Of a stretch of DNA of 64,000 nt, positions 32,801-44,290 are shown one piece after another. Every line of letters begins with the position of its first letter. Position 1 is the first letter of the stretch. The position numbers and the translations under genes were made by a program. The stretch spans positions 17,790,339 to 17,854,338 of the forward strand of contig NC_054871.1 of NCBI RefSeq assembly GCF_018320785.1. The letters are read 5' to 3'. A model generated the notes under the pieces. That model worked only from the letters and a program-made list of their open reading frames with translations. It did no database searches and was not told the DNA's origin. This DNA comes from Cheilinus undulatus. Its lineage: Eukaryota; Chordata; Actinopteri; Labriformes; Labridae.

Positions 32801-35800
32801 TATGTATAACTGAATATGATGTCAAAGTTGTTAAACATTTCATCTATAGAGCAGAGAGCACTCTGGTGTTAAAGCTGTGTAGGAGTGAAAATATGACAAG
32901 GTCTACTCTCTCACATGGTACCTGTCCTCTTCTCAGTGTGGTCCAGGGCTACCATGAGCTGTATGAGCTGCAGAGGACTCGCCTTGAGGCTCAGGTGCTT
33001 CAGATGACTGAAGAGAGAGACTGCTGGAGCCATCTCACCTTCTGCCTTGCTCTCAAGGTAAGTGAGCCTTAGTTTTTTTTTTTTCTTTTAACTTGACACT
33101 TTCTACTCAAAGATGCTAAGTCAAAGATTTTCAGATCGATTTGGATTTTTTGAAAGTTGAGTTATTTTTCTGTGATTATCAGGTGATCAGTGTAAAGAAG
33201 CTGCAGCTGATGAGTCAGCTTCACATTAGCAAGCAGAGTTGGTCGAAGACAGCAGAGCACTGCATCCTCTATCTCTCTTCAAAGGTAACCATGCTGAAAA
33301 ACACCCTAAAGTCACACATATCTCTGTGTGACTTTTGAAACATGATTTGTGGTTCAAATACACTCTGACTATGACAGTTACCATCCTGCTGTAGGATACA
33401 GAGGACCTGAATATCATAATGGAGCTATATAACTATTGGAAAGAGCTGCTGACTACTCTAATGTCTCAGATGAAGAAGAGTGAGCATGCTCAGTGTGAAC
33501 AGATCAATGCCATCCAGCAAGGAATCAGCAAGTGGCTCAACTTCTGCAGCACACAGAACAAGTAAGGGCGGTTAACACATCAAAGGAGATCAGTTATTTT
33601 TTGTTTGAAAATGAGTGTTGTTACCTCCGCCAAGGAGGTTATGTGATCAGCAGGGTTTGTTAGTTAGTTTGTTAGTTTGTTTGTTAGCAACATAACTCAA
33701 GAAGTTATGGACGCATTTTGATGTCATTTTCAGGAAATGTCAGAAATGGCATAAGGAAGAACTGGTTAGTTTTGGGAGTGATCCGTATCACCATCTGGAT
33801 CCAGGAATTTTTTAAAGGATTCTGTATATATAAGATTCTGTATATATGGCTAATGGCGGAGGTCTGCGCTCTCCGAGTGCTTTTCTAGTTTTTTTGTGTT
33901 ATTGTCCCAGCGTAAATAGATATTACAATGAAATGCTGCAAAATGTAAAATGGTATACCTATAAAAATTTTGTTTATTTTATATGGATAAGTTCACTCTA
34001 CCAAGATTACAGCGTAAGCCTGACATGAAATATCTGTTAACACATATTCTAAAGCTGTAGTTTCTTCAACTGGTGGCAGGACCCAAAGGTGGGTTGCAGA
34101 GCTGTTTTCAGTGGATCATGAATGATTTCCTGAAATTAAGAAAATATTGTGGAAAAAAAGGCATTCAGGGACAACTATAGAGATTAAGGGATGGTTGCCT
34201 TAAAATGTGTTCCATTAACTCAGAAAAATAGAGCTGAAAAAGCTAGCTTTTGGCTTTTTAAGTTATTACAGGTCTTTTTTAACAAACTTTTCCAGTCTTC
34301 CAGTGTATTGTTGTTGTGTAAGTGAAAACATAAGCATACCAGCCCAATCCTGGCCTCCCTCCATTTATTTTTCATTTATTTAAGAATTCATTTTGAATTT
34401 TTATTGTTTGCTAGTGTTTCTTGATTGTAGATCTTTTATTAAGAATTTTTAATTGATTTTAAAGTGCTCTTATTTGCTTTAATGCCTCTTTGTTAATTAA
34501 TATTTTTATTATTTGTTTTAGTCTCTGTATAGCACTATGATATATGTTGACATTTTTTAAATTTATATAAATAAAGTGGATTGGTTTGGACTAAAGCATT
34601 ATGCGAAGAAAAAATACTTTCTGATAATAATGTCATTTTTTGATGTAGAAGCAGCAACACAAACTGTACTAAATGAAACACACGTAATGATATCCTACTG
34701 TACTGTGTGGACAGTTCTAACTTGACTAACTAAGTGAGTCCTTACTACTTCTGAGTGGTAAGGTGCACATAGTTGGGAATAGCTACTGAGGGGTAATCCG
34801 TCAAACTTAAGTTTTTAACAGGTAGAGAGCATACATCAGACTCTTCATCCTGCTGTTTATTTATAAGTCACTACACAGCAGTGTATTAGAAAGCATTGTA
34901 TGTGAAGGTATCATCATAAGGCCTCAAGAATGTTATACACTCACAGGAAGTTCTACCATAAATTTTATATTTCTATAACACTCTAGTGTCCCTATTAATG
35001 CAGTTTAAGGAGATTTTTCTTCTTCTTACAATTCTTTTTCTCCTCTTTCAAGAAATCCTAATCCCAAATATGAGAAAACTACACTGGAAAAGATTCATTC
35101 TCATTTAAAGGAGTGGTCAAATGTAAGGCACTGCATTTAATTCCTGTGTATGTGTGTGTTTTTCTTTAAAGTGTTTTCTGATATCGTTTAGCTGATAAAT
35201 CTCACCTGTGTCCGCCAGTTCATGCTTCCAATCTTTCATAAAATTTTTCATCCTTTGCTTCCTGTCTTCACTCAGCTAGCTTGTTTTTCATCTAATCAAA
35301 CTGCTCAAACTCTCACAGGTAATATCTTCAGTCAAATCAGCTCCGCGTTTTCGGAGTTTATCAAACTCTTATGTATCTGCTGTCTCTTTCTTCTTTCACT
35401 CATTTTATTTATCTCACTGATCTCTTATCACTTGTTTATCTGTTTGTACAGTAATCATAGAGCTTAAATGGGTACCTGATACTGACAGGCTGAGTTCATT
35501 TAAATTAAATCCAAACATCTATTGTAAACATTCTGCTCTGGGTCTAATACCATGCTGTATGTCTCTGTTTCCCTGCAGTCATTGACCCTCCTGTGTGAGT
35601 GCTACCAAGGTGAGCAGCTGCTCTCTTACCAGCAGACACTGGGCGAGCTCACTCGTGTCCAAGAGAAATGGCTAAATCTGAGTCTCGAGCTGTTCAAAAG
35701 ACATCCTTCCTCTGACGGTGAAGCCCCTGGAGGCCAGCAAACCATAGAAGAGCTTGACAAGTACCTACCTGAGCTCCTCAAACAGCTGGACGCACAAGTC

Positions 35801-38800
35801 AGTGGAGAAACTGGTGAGATCCAGCGAGACACAATATATGTGCTCTCTTGGTTTTTCTAATTTTTTAATGACAAGAGTTGAAGCTGATTCCAGACATGTT
35901 GTTTCAGGGAGCTATGGACAGATAAGGTCACTTTTTAGGCTCGTTGAGTCATGGGTTCCTAAGCTTGGTGCAGTGATTGACAGGCCAGAGATGATGCCTG
36001 TCTCTGATTGGTCAAAGCTTGAGAAGGCTTTACACAACTGGCAGATTTTGACAGAAGACACCTTGAAAAACTTCACCAACATGCAGACGGAAGACAAAAT
36101 GGATGAAAACAAGCCTAACATATGGTAAGTTTACTATCCTGAACATGATCAAATGTTATTCTCTCAGGTCTGAACTTTATATGTTGAACCAGGCTTAAAA
36201 TAACTGGTTTGATGGATGGATGCTATTGAAAGTTCTCTTGTTCATCAACATTATTTATTTAAATTTGTTTAAAGCTTAAGATTTTTACTAAATAAAGTTC
36301 ATATTCCTCAAAAACACTTTCTGGTAAGGATTTAGTATGATTACACTTCACTGAAAATGTTGCAGTTCCTTAGAAACAGTCCTACTGTTTATGATGAAAT
36401 ATCTTTGAGTAGATATAGATATTGAGGCTACATGTGCATTAATACAGTTAGAATGAGATAAAATCACCATTCTCTTTGTCTTTGTTTGGTGTGTAACAGT
36501 AAAGTGACAGAAAGTTTGCTGACCAAAGTAAAGGAGTTTATAACTTACGTGTCCAACTTTTCCAATGGTGAGAACCAAAGGCTCAGTGAAGAGGTAAGTA
36601 AAATGTTTTCATCAAGCATTTGGGTGTCATTTCAGCACCTGGAACTTGGTTAGAACCATAAAGAAGTTCATGTTAATGCTTTGCCTCATTTGAATAATTT
36701 GGTGTTCATAAAGTGACATAGTCTTTACTTTGACTCGAAGCAATCTAGGGATGCACAGTTTCACATTTTTGCCAATATCAAATATTCCAACGTATCTAAA
36801 TTTATTTCAGTTGATACCAAAGATACCATCTTTTGTTGTAAAGAACACCAAGGGGCCAGCTGGTCATAAGCCTGACCATGACATTATGCCCGACTTAGAG
36901 CTGGACTTTACAACTGACTTTAAGTTCTACTTTGTGCATCAGCTGGACTTAAGCTCTGTTTAAGGTTATGTATGGGTGTAACTTTTCATACCTTAGATGG
37001 AGCTGGCGTAACATATAAAGTTGTACTTAACCAGTGTATTGTGAACAGAGACCGCACAGCCATGGTCATTAAATGTTGAAAACACGATGGAAGCACACTT
37101 TGTGAACAAATGTTATCAGGGTAAAGACATTGAGACAAGAGACAGGAGAGCTGTCTGTGATCACACTATAAACTTTTAAGTTTACAGCTAACAGAAAAGC
37201 TTCATTTAAGCAGACAAACTCTGTTTAGATAACAGAATAGTGTTATTAAACACTATATAACATGTCACTGAGGTGTTGTAAAACTGAGCTGTTCCCGCCC
37301 TGCAGGTGCTGATTCTCTTAGTGGGTCCCAATCATCTATTTAAAGGAAATAGTGGCATGCTATTTAATAAATAAACCTGAAAGGCCCTAATTTGATTGAA
37401 AAGACTCTGTAATTCCAGACAGCGCAGCAGGACAGCCATGATGGACGTTTTAAACTTCTTGAGAGACACTTAAATAATTATTAGACAAAATCATGCCTGT
37501 TTACAGGACGTGTTTCTTTTGGCTCTACAAAGAAGTAATGACACATTTTCCTTTGGTTTAATTAATTTAAATCTTCTAACAATAGTCTAATAGAAGTTGA
37601 AACAGGAGGGAAGTGTGTTACTTGGCAACACTCACCTTTCTGTGAACATTCACATGATCACGCATAGTAATACCAGGTGTAGCTACGACCATTTTACGTC
37701 ACACTTGATGTAAAATTGAGCCTAAAGTCAGTAGTAGCCATGTTGGACATAGGAGATAAAAGCAACTTAATTTACACCCAGTTGGTGCACTTGGCCCTAA
37801 GTGTCTCTATTACAAAGAGTCTGTGTTGAGTCACAATGAGCCTCCTTGAGTGTGTAGCACTCTAGGCAGAAACCTACACCTGATGGTACTCTTCTGTACC
37901 ATCAGATATATAGACTTTAAATATTGGCAGAAATGTGCATATCTGCTGATGCTGATATTTAACTGCTAATATTGTGCATCCCCAATTCAGTCATATTATG
38001 TTTTTTTAGATTAGTGTTATTATTTGTGTTTATAAAGCAGATAAGGATGGATATTTGTGCCCAATTTTGTCATGCTGCCACAAATGAATCCTGCTGTTGT
38101 ACAACACAGCCATCTCTCGTGTGCAACTGTTTGCACGTGTTTTTTAGGGAAATGATATTAACCAAGCAGGATGGGGAGCACCAGCTTTTCTGGCTGTAGC
38201 CTTTTTAGTTACAGGACATACTCTAATGATAAAATGCTTTTAAACTTCTTTTTTCTTCACCCCTTCTGTCTTTACTGTCAGCATCTTTTCCTAAATTTCT
38301 GTCTTTTGTGGATCTTTACAACGTAAGAAACATAGTTCCAGGTATCCTTCTTTTTTTTGAGCTTTATTGTTTTTCTTCTCAGTTGTTTCTGTTTTTTCCT
38401 GTACAGCCTCACAGTTACTGTTACCCCTTACCTGTCCAGTGTAACTCCTTCTTTTTTACTACTGTGAGCCTCTTCACTAAAGCTAGTGTGATTTTAGTCA
38501 CAGTGGTTGTTGAGAAATAGGGGACTCTTACACTCAGTATGTCTTTTTCCTTTCATTCAAGCTGTCATTTTGCCTTTTAATGTTCAAAACAAGCCAGCTT
38601 GAGTTTTCAGGTCTCTGCTCCCTCCAGATTACTTCTATTCACATGGCGCAAACACGGTGGATGCTGGATCTGTTGCTCCTCATGGTACCTAATCATGATG
38701 AGGATCAGAAGGAAGTACAAGAACAGCACACCATGATGAACATCTCAGTGCAGACTCTGGATGATGATGCTGAGATACTGGGTGATAGACTGGATACTTT

Positions 38801-41210
38801 TTCCAAATACATCACCAGGTAACACAGTTGAACTATTTTTACCATATAAGTTCACCAGAGTAAGAGAACAGCAGAGGGCAGTTGACTCATAGGAAATATT
38901 TGTTCGTGGCCACAGTTCGTGCAGGCTGATTGTTGAGGAGCAGATTCAACAGAACACCCATGGCGCCAGTGGTGAAAATGAAATGAACGAGTGTGCAAAG
39001 CTGCAGGTGAGCAATCAAGGATGCATGCTTCACAGAGGACAGTCTTTTCTGCCAACACAACTAATTAATAACACTTATGTGGAAAAAGACAAGAGTCCAA
39101 AAATCACAAAGCTCCAGAAGAGGGAGCCTGAGTGCAGTTGTAGACAAGGGTAAAATAAAAAAGCAGCCAACATCTTTGTTGTGTTTTGATTTTCCACAGA
39201 GGGAAGGCACCGATTGGGTGGAGATGAGCAAAATCCTGCTCATAGGTCTGAAAAGTCATTTGGAGGTGCCTGTCACCCAGACTGTTCCTGCTGCTACCAG
39301 TGCTGTCCCAGTTTCTCCAGCAGACAGCATGAACACTGTGGTGAGAGTTCAACATATTATTATGATCAGATTGGATTTATTTAGGGTGACTACCTATATT
39401 TAATCATTATAAATACAGGTGCTTCTCAGACAAGTTTTTTTTTTAATTTAGTTAAAGTGAAACTTCCTTATATTCTAGATACATCTCATACAAAGTGAAA
39501 TATTTCAAGATCTTTTTGTTTACATCTTGACAATTACGGCTTACAGTTCACAGAAATCAGGTCAAAAGATTTATGATACAGAAATATTGACCTTCTGGAA
39601 AATTCAGCTCATTTATCCACTCAGTAATTTATTGGAGTTCCTTATACACAAATTACTGCATCTATGTGATGGAGCCCAATAGTCTGTGACACTGCTAGGT
39701 TTTTATAATGTCCAGGTTGCTCTGATAGCAGCCCTCAGCTTGAGTCTGGTGTCTCTTATCTTCCTCTTGACAATACCCCAGAGATTCTCTATGTGGTTCA
39801 TGTCAGGTCAGTTGGCTGGCCAATCAAACACAGTAATATCATGGTCAGGCAAACCAGTTTCTGGTAGTTTTGGCTTCACTGCGGGCAGGTGACAAGACAT
39901 GCTGAAAAAGGAGATCAGTTTCTCCATAAAGCTTCTCAGCAGATGGAAGCATGAAGTGCTCAAAATTTCGTGGTAGAGAGCTGACAGTGTTGACTCTGGA
40001 CTTGATAAAGCACAGTGGACCAAGAGCAGCAGATGGCATGGCGCCCCAAAACATTGCTGACTTTGGAAACTGAAAATAATGGATTCCAAGCAGCATGGAT
40101 TCTGTGCCTCTCAGATCTTCCTCCAGGCTCTGGGACCTTGATTTCCAAATGAAATTCAAAATTTACCCATAAGTACTTTAACCTGCTTATGTTGTCAGTC
40201 CTCTGAAGGATGAGCTCATCCCTGGTGCTTTTGCTCCTTTTCTTATCACACCTTTCCCTTCCAGTCAACTTTCCATGAATATGCTTTGATACAACACTCT
40301 GAGAATAGTCTTTTGTGGCTCACCCTCCTTGTGAAGGTTGTCAGTGATTGTCTGATTGTGGTTGTGTGTACTGAACAAGAGTGAGAGAATGACAGCTCAG
40401 GAAGCCTTTGCAAATTGGACTCTTCCACAATATTCAAATATTTTTAGAAAGTGAATTTTCGATTTTTGTGAGCTGTAAGCCGTAATTATCAAGATTAAAG
40501 CAAAACAAGACTTGGCATATTTTATTTTGCAAGAGATGAATCTAGAATTTCTAAAAGTTTAACTTTTTGAAGTAAATCACAGGACAAAACAAACTTTTAC
40601 ATAATATTCTATTTTTTAGCTGTACCTGTATTAGGTATATTATGTGGCTTCAAAGCAATACTTGTGGTAAACAGGTTAACTTGAGTTACCTCTTAAATAC
40701 TGGAGAAATTAGTTGAATGCCTGGTGTCAGAACAATGATAGTTGTGTTATCACTGATATGTGAAACTGGCATCAGTTTTTAAAAATTTATCTAGGAATAT
40801 AGTTTATTAGCAAAAGCCTAATTGAGAGTAAGAATCTCATTTACAGGAATCTCTTGGTCAAGACAGACTGCAGCATATTTAGCATTTAGCAGGGTTTCAG
40901 ACATAAAAACCACAAATCAACACCAATCCGGGGTCACAGAGGAGAAAGACATCGGTCAAAGCTACAACCTGATGCAATGTGTTTCAAAACCTTTGATTTA
41001 CTTGTACAAAGATACAATACTACCACCCTCTCAGACACACATTTTCCTGCAGCAGATCCCAAGCCACAGGAGTGGCAGATCACTGAACATTACAGCAATA
41101 CAAGTTTAATAACTGGTATGTTTAGAGTTTATGAGAGGAATGTAATGAGAAATCCAGGCATTTTTTCTTGGAATCAAAGAACAGTTATATATATAAATAT
41201 ATGTATATAC

Positions 41211-41251
<41 letters not shown>

Positions 41252-43451
41252 TATAAGATTACTGACTGTATATTTTGAAGAGGCATTCCAACAAAATCAA
41301 GGGGACTTTTTACAATAAATATCACTGTGCCTCAGCCAGGAGTTCTGAGTACTTTTACATTTACAGCTCAGCTGCAGCCTCGTGCCTAAAACCAAATCAC
41401 AGTATCGAGGATAATTAGAACATCACCCTCTCTCATATGATTTTGCTCAATTGTGAGTATGTTTGTTTTTACAGGCAACCAAAGAGCTTGCAGCAGAGCC
41501 TACAGCAAACAGCAAAGTCAAGCATGAGCCAGAGGTGGACCAGACAGAGGTCAGTACAAGTTAAAAGTTTAGTTAGTCTTGTTTTATTTTATTAAATGTT
41601 TTTTTTGCTTCATATGAAATAATGTTGATGTAACTATACATCATTGACTTAAAAGACAAATGGCACCATTTTTTTCTGTGGTTTAAAACAATCTCCTATT
41701 TATATTTACTGAGTTGAGAAATGGGCCTTTTGAAGGGTTTGGATGTGACTTCTTGATTAATTTTTTTTTTGTGTCACCATTTCCTTCCACTGTATTTCTG
41801 AAAGACTTGACACTGTCATTTTTTTCCTTGTAGTCATAGAATATGCTCTTAAAACAGTTGATGAAAGTCTGTCCTGAAGAAGCCAAAATTGTAAAATGCA
41901 ACAGTGGAATTAGGCACTCCTTTTAAAGGTTACAGAGCTGTGTCTGAGAAAGTCAAAAAAAGCATCAACCATCCACAAAACCTCTTGTGCCTTCAAGTTT
42001 AGGAATGAAAAAGATGAACATTGTTTTTGTCCTGCAGGGGGAGCCCAAAGTTTGTGAGAGCCCAGCGGTGAAGCTGATTGGCTATGATGGACACATTGCA
42101 AGCAGAAAACTGAGAGAGAACAGGGTCCACCTGAATGGGGTCAGACCACAGTACCACTAACTTTCTCATCATTGTTGCAGTCATTGTGTTTTACTGTCTA
42201 TCTCTCTTATTGTCCAACTGTCTCTCTGTCAGACTGAGGAGCTGGTGGTGTCCCCAGCAATAGATGATGCCCAGAGAGCTTTTAGTGATCTGACCACAGT
42301 GGGATTACTGCAGCAGGAACTGCAGTAAGTTCATCTTCACACTGATGATGGAATTAGTTGGCAGGATATGTCAATCACATACCAATATAGAAATATGAAC
42401 ACGTGATAATATTTCACTCAGGACTGCTTTACCAAGAAACACACATGATTTGCATTTATAGATAATTTTCTTTATGAGCAGTAATTAAATTGCACTTATT
42501 GCATTTATTTATAATTGGTGGTGTGGCTGTTCTGGAATCTCCCTCCCCTTCTAAAAGCCTATATGGAAAGCGTCAAGCAGGAACAGCACACATTTCTGCC
42601 TTTCAGCCTACGAGGAAAGCCTGAGGCAGGGAGAGAAGCAGCAAAAAACCCAGTACAGAGCAGATATTATTGACAACAGAATGACACTGATTAAGTCAGA
42701 AGCAGAATGAAGGAGGAGCTGGGGTGGAGGAGGGTTGCAAAAAAGCAGCATGCAGAGGGAGCAGCAAAGTGTAGCCAGGCTAGAGCAGTTTAAATATGGT
42801 AGCATGAGTGCAATTAGCCAATTGTTTACTAAGGGTCAATCAGCTGGACGTCAGCTGATGAGAGCTTGCGTAAAATCAACTCATCTCAATTATATGGCAG
42901 TGCTTGACTCCTTGACCTACGTGAGCTAACACTATACACTTGATATTTCCTGTGTTCCTTTTTACAAGGACAGTGGTGAAATTATGAATGTACAGTATAC
43001 TAAGTTTGGGAAAGACACGTCTTTCTAAAAACTTGCCAGTTGTGGTTGAATTTTTTGTTGTAGTGTGTTGTTCAGAACATCTAGTTAAATTTCTTTCCTT
43101 GATCTCGTTAGTGATTCAGAGCTGCGGGTCCAGAGTGCTGAGCAGCGGGCCCTGAAGGCTGAAGAAGACCTGCAGAGAGCTTTAGAGAAAATTAAGGACC
43201 TGGAGAGACAACTGCAGGGTCGGTCCAGTCTGGAACCCAAAAGTACAGAAGGTACAAATCATACAAAATATTATGCAAACCTAGAGCTGCTGCAGAGGTG
43301 TATTAATATAGTGTTAAAACATTGGTTTGGTGCAGAGAAGAAGAAAACTCCACCACCTCCAACACCACCAGTAACAACCCCAGCTCCTGCAAAGAAAAGC
43401 ACAGCTGAGACCAAACCATCCAGCAGCAGCAAAAAGACCAAAAAACGATGA
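26794..43451 (+). CDS. axdnd1: Axonemal dynein light chain domain-containing protein 1, complete
   Basis: Likely a sperm-flagellum or cilium component with the p28-type axonemal dynein light chain domain. Exons: 26794-26863, 28116-28273, 28376-28479, 29293-29386, 30279-30364, 30461-30517, 30705-30813, 31031-31152, 32224-32364, 32534-32638, 32937-33057, 33183-33284, 33395-33561, 35053-35122, 35579-35813, 35908-36124, 36500-36593, 38628-38818, 38916-39006, 39200-39340, 41475-41549, 42038-42139, 42233-42324, 43112-43251, 43336-43451. All introns are GT-AG. The total is exactly 3000 nt (999 residues plus stop); human AXDND1 is about 1012 residues as I recall. The dynein light chain domain is at about residues 227-349, then long coiled-coil-rich helices, ending in a Lys/Pro-rich tail (KKTKKR). 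It converges on nphs2, and an X-box lies upstream. Confidence 0.93.
27166..27780 (+). repeat. Repeat family Y, copy 1, with CCACTTTTAACC array
   Basis: Begins ACCTGCCCACAGAATCTGCT-GGGCCC and TGGATCAGT...GCAATGATGCTGGCA, followed by about 450 bp of degenerate units of the type TTTTTGCCACTTTTAACCCA. The same header and array occur at 44437-44680. It lies in axdnd1 intron 1. The array causes a spurious open frame on each strand. Confidence 0.75.
28116..30813 (+). CDS. axdnd1: axdnd1 exons 2-7: N-terminal region
   Basis: Covers residues 24 to about 226: [19 protein letters not shown], then [67 protein letters not shown] and [19 protein letters not shown]. The last stretches lead into the dynein light chain domain. 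Introns between these exons hold simple AT-rich repeats and a LINE 3' end (29500-29985). Confidence 0.9.
28630..28745 (+). repeat. Fragment of repeat family Y
   Basis: CCACTTTTGCAGCTTTAAAT and CCATTTTTGCCAATTTTTACC are two or three units of the array seen at 27166-27780, in the same orientation, in axdnd1 intron 3. Confidence 0.5.
29500..29985 (+). mobile_element. 3' end of a non-LTR retrotransposon with TTATC tail
   Basis: Frame fragments read [20 protein letters not shown] followed by LVDIAC, a phrase typical of the C-terminal end of fish LINE ORF2 proteins. The segment ends AAAATAAAGTTTATC with TTATC repeats, like a LINE 3' tail. Stops interrupt the frame and the 5' part is absent. It lies sense-oriented in axdnd1 intron 4. 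Confidence 0.65.
31031..32638 (+). CDS. axdnd1: axdnd1 exons 8-10: axonemal dynein light chain domain
   Basis: Residues 227-349. [20 protein letters not shown] followed by [19 protein letters not shown] is the hallmark of the p28 / axonemal dynein light chain family. [18 protein letters not shown] closes the domain in a helical stretch. The exon 9 donor is CAT|GTATGA at 32364, which gives [14 protein letters not shown]. The open frame that continues past it to a stop is intron. Intron 8 is almost entirely a LINE. Confidence 0.93.
31155..32165 (+). mobile_element. 5'-truncated L2-like LINE filling axdnd1 intron 8
   Basis: Translation gives [16 protein letters not shown] followed by the reverse-transcriptase catalytic box YADDTQLY at 31300-31323. 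Then come [19 protein letters not shown] and, near the end, [38 protein letters not shown]. It ends with a GTGCTATATAAATAAAGTTG-type tail. Several stops and frameshifts show it is dead. It lies in the same orientation as the gene and takes up nearly all of the 1071-bp intron. Confidence 0.85.
32937..36593 (+). CDS. axdnd1: axdnd1 exons 11-17: central helical region
   Basis: Seven exons encoding heptad-rich segments such as [57 protein letters not shown] and [15 protein letters not shown]. These are predicted coiled coil by composition. No catalytic motif is present. Intron 13 (33562-35052) is the largest here and carries two old repeats. Confidence 0.9.
33621..33890. mobile_element. Short dispersed element with CCTCCGCC / GGCGGAGG ends
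   Basis: Begins TTACCTCCGCCAAGGAGGTT and ends ATGGCGGAGGTCTGCGCTCT-CCGAGTGC. The interior includes AACATAACTCAAGAAGTTAT and a GTTAGTTTGTTTG simple run. I recognise this as a frequent non-coding fish repeat. It is in axdnd1 intron 13. Confidence 0.6.
34055..34140 (+). repeat. Dispersed repeat fragment, related to 3425-3505
   Basis: TTTCTTCAACTGGTGGCAGG, ACCCAAAGGTGGGTTGCAGA, GCTGTTTTCAGTGGATCATG: the same word order as the inverse of 3425-3505. An old copy in axdnd1 intron 13. Confidence 0.65.
34380..34590 (+). repeat. AT-rich segment resembling a retroelement 3' tail
   Basis: Ends TCTGTATAGCACTATGATAT, then TTTATATAAATAAAGTGGAT. The CTGTATAGCACT...ATAAATAAAG pattern is typical of the 3' ends of fish LINE/SINE elements. 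No coding frame is attached, so assignment is weak. Confidence 0.4.
36750..37990. mobile_element. Putative non-autonomous hAT-like element, 1.2 kb
   Basis: The left edge is TAGGGATGCACAGTTTCACA. The right edge in reverse is GGGGATGCACAATATTAGCA, so both ends carry GGGATGCACA in inverted orientation. No transposase frame exists inside. It occupies most of axdnd1 intron 17 (36594-38627). A related terminus, TGATGCACAATATTGG, occurs at 46693 in nphs2 intron 1. Confidence 0.6.
38628..43451 (+). CDS. axdnd1: axdnd1 exons 18-25: C-terminal region and stop
   Basis: Encodes [20 protein letters not shown], the conserved [20 protein letters not shown], an acidic linker, [20 protein letters not shown], a coiled coil ([19 protein letters not shown]) and a Pro- then Lys-rich tail ending at TGA (43449-43451). 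Intron 20 contains a dead Tc1 copy and a TA microsatellite; intron 23 contains dispersed repeat X. Confidence 0.9.
39416..40628 (-). mobile_element. Dead Tc1-like transposon in axdnd1 intron 20
   Basis: Bounded by TA dinucleotides (39414-39415, 40629-40630), with ends CAGGTGCTTCTCAGACAAG and, in reverse, CAGGTACAGCTAAAAAATAG. Inner copies of TTACGGCTTACAG / CTGTAAGCCGTAATTATCAA mark the inverted repeats. Minus-strand fragments ([53 protein letters not shown]) align with the transposase at 52473-53273 but are split by frameshifts. It is more decayed than that copy. Confidence 0.88.
41186..41255 (+). repeat. (TA)n microsatellite
   Basis: About 70 bp of TA units with a few TGTA and ATAC interruptions, in axdnd1 intron 20. 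A likely site of length polymorphism. Confidence 0.9.
42422..42938 (+). repeat. Dispersed repeat family X, copy 2
   Basis: Same-orientation partner of 15404-15812, about 27 kb away. Shared runs include GAACAGCACACATTTCTGCC, AAAGCCTGAGGCAGGGAGAG and GGAGGAGCTGGGGTGGAGGA. This copy has about 100 bp near its left end that copy 1 lacks (AATTAAATTGCACTTATTGC region). It is in axdnd1 intron 23. Confidence 0.85.
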
Positions 43452-43594
43452 CCTAACGGGATCAGGAAGTGTTTCAACTTTTTTCAGTTGACTGTCCAGT
43501 TACACTTTTGGCAAACTATTTATAGAACAACGTTTAGGCTTTAATGTGCGTTTGCTGTATTTATTCTTTGATTGAAGTCTGTTGCAGTAAGATC

Positions 43595-43600
43595 AATAAA
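43595..43600 (+). other. axdnd1 polyadenylation signal
   Basis: AATAAA 144 bp after the stop codon, the first canonical hexamer downstream. Confidence 0.7.
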
Positions 43601-43933
43601 CCAAAAAAGGACAGCTGATCAACTAACTGTCTCAGCAGTTTAGAGAAGTGGCGTAGATGGTTAGTTAACAAAAAAGAAGAAGTTTGATCAACCACCCTTT
43701 TCATCAATATACTTTCCAGACCTATTTCCAGTATTAGTTGTCCCATGTTCAAACTGTTTGGCTATGATATTTAACATAGTGATTTCTCTGTTTATTGAAT
43801 GGCTTATTGTGCTTGCTTAAACTTGTCTTATTTATTTAAATTCATGTAAAGGTTAAATGGTTTGCTCTCTTTTCAAAAATACCTCATAAAACATAACTCA
43901 AGACTACTCAACTTGTAAGCATTCAGGAATGCA

Positions 43934-43939
43934 TTTATT
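43934..43939 (-). other. nphs2 candidate polyadenylation signal
   Basis: AATAAA on the minus strand, about 140 bp past the nphs2 stop codon. Confidence 0.6.
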
Positions 43940-44080
43940 AAAGTATGAATATACATTTGAACTTTCTTTCATTTATCTTGTATTTAAAATAAACACAAAT
44001 ACCAGTAATTACTGTCTTTAATAGACAATGGTTGGGTTTCTACAATACAAAATGACCACATTTCTTTAGTGGAAACCCTG

Positions 44081-44290
44081 TCACATCATTGGTGAGTCTG
44101 TCTCCGATTCCTGCTCTGCCATCCGTGCTTCATCTTCCATTGCTGGGGGAGGAGGGGGCGGTAAGGCCGAGAGGTCAGGGCTCATGTTGAGGAGGTCTGA
44201 AGGGAGTGGAAGTACCAGGGCTGGTTGGAGGAGACGTAGGGAGGACCTGAAGCCCTCCCAGGCATCTCTGTCCCCTTCTAATGCTTTTAC
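44081..44290 (-). CDS. nphs2: nphs2 exon 7: diverged C-terminal region and stop
   Basis: Encodes VKALEGDRDAWEGFRSSLRL, then LVLPLPSDLLN (highly conserved), a run of seven prolines and an acidic tail ending SETDSPMM. The human counterpart between the helix and VLPLPFDLLN is about 20 residues longer and contains an AAEAEKAASESL-type helix that is not seen here. The acceptor is CACCTTCAG; upstream in-frame codons belong to the intron. Confidence 0.9.
   Translation of the reverse strand, partial: VKALEGDRDAWEGFRSSLRLLQPALVLPLPSDLLNMSPDLSALPPPPPPAMEDEARMAEQESETDSPMM

Larger units (their letters stand above)
43452..44080. other. Convergent 3' flanks of axdnd1 and nphs2
   Basis: 629 bp between the two stop codons. 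It holds the axdnd1 poly(A) signal (43595-43600) and, on the other strand, a candidate nphs2 signal (43934-43939), so the two 3' UTRs probably stop about 0.3 kb apart. Confidence 0.7.
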
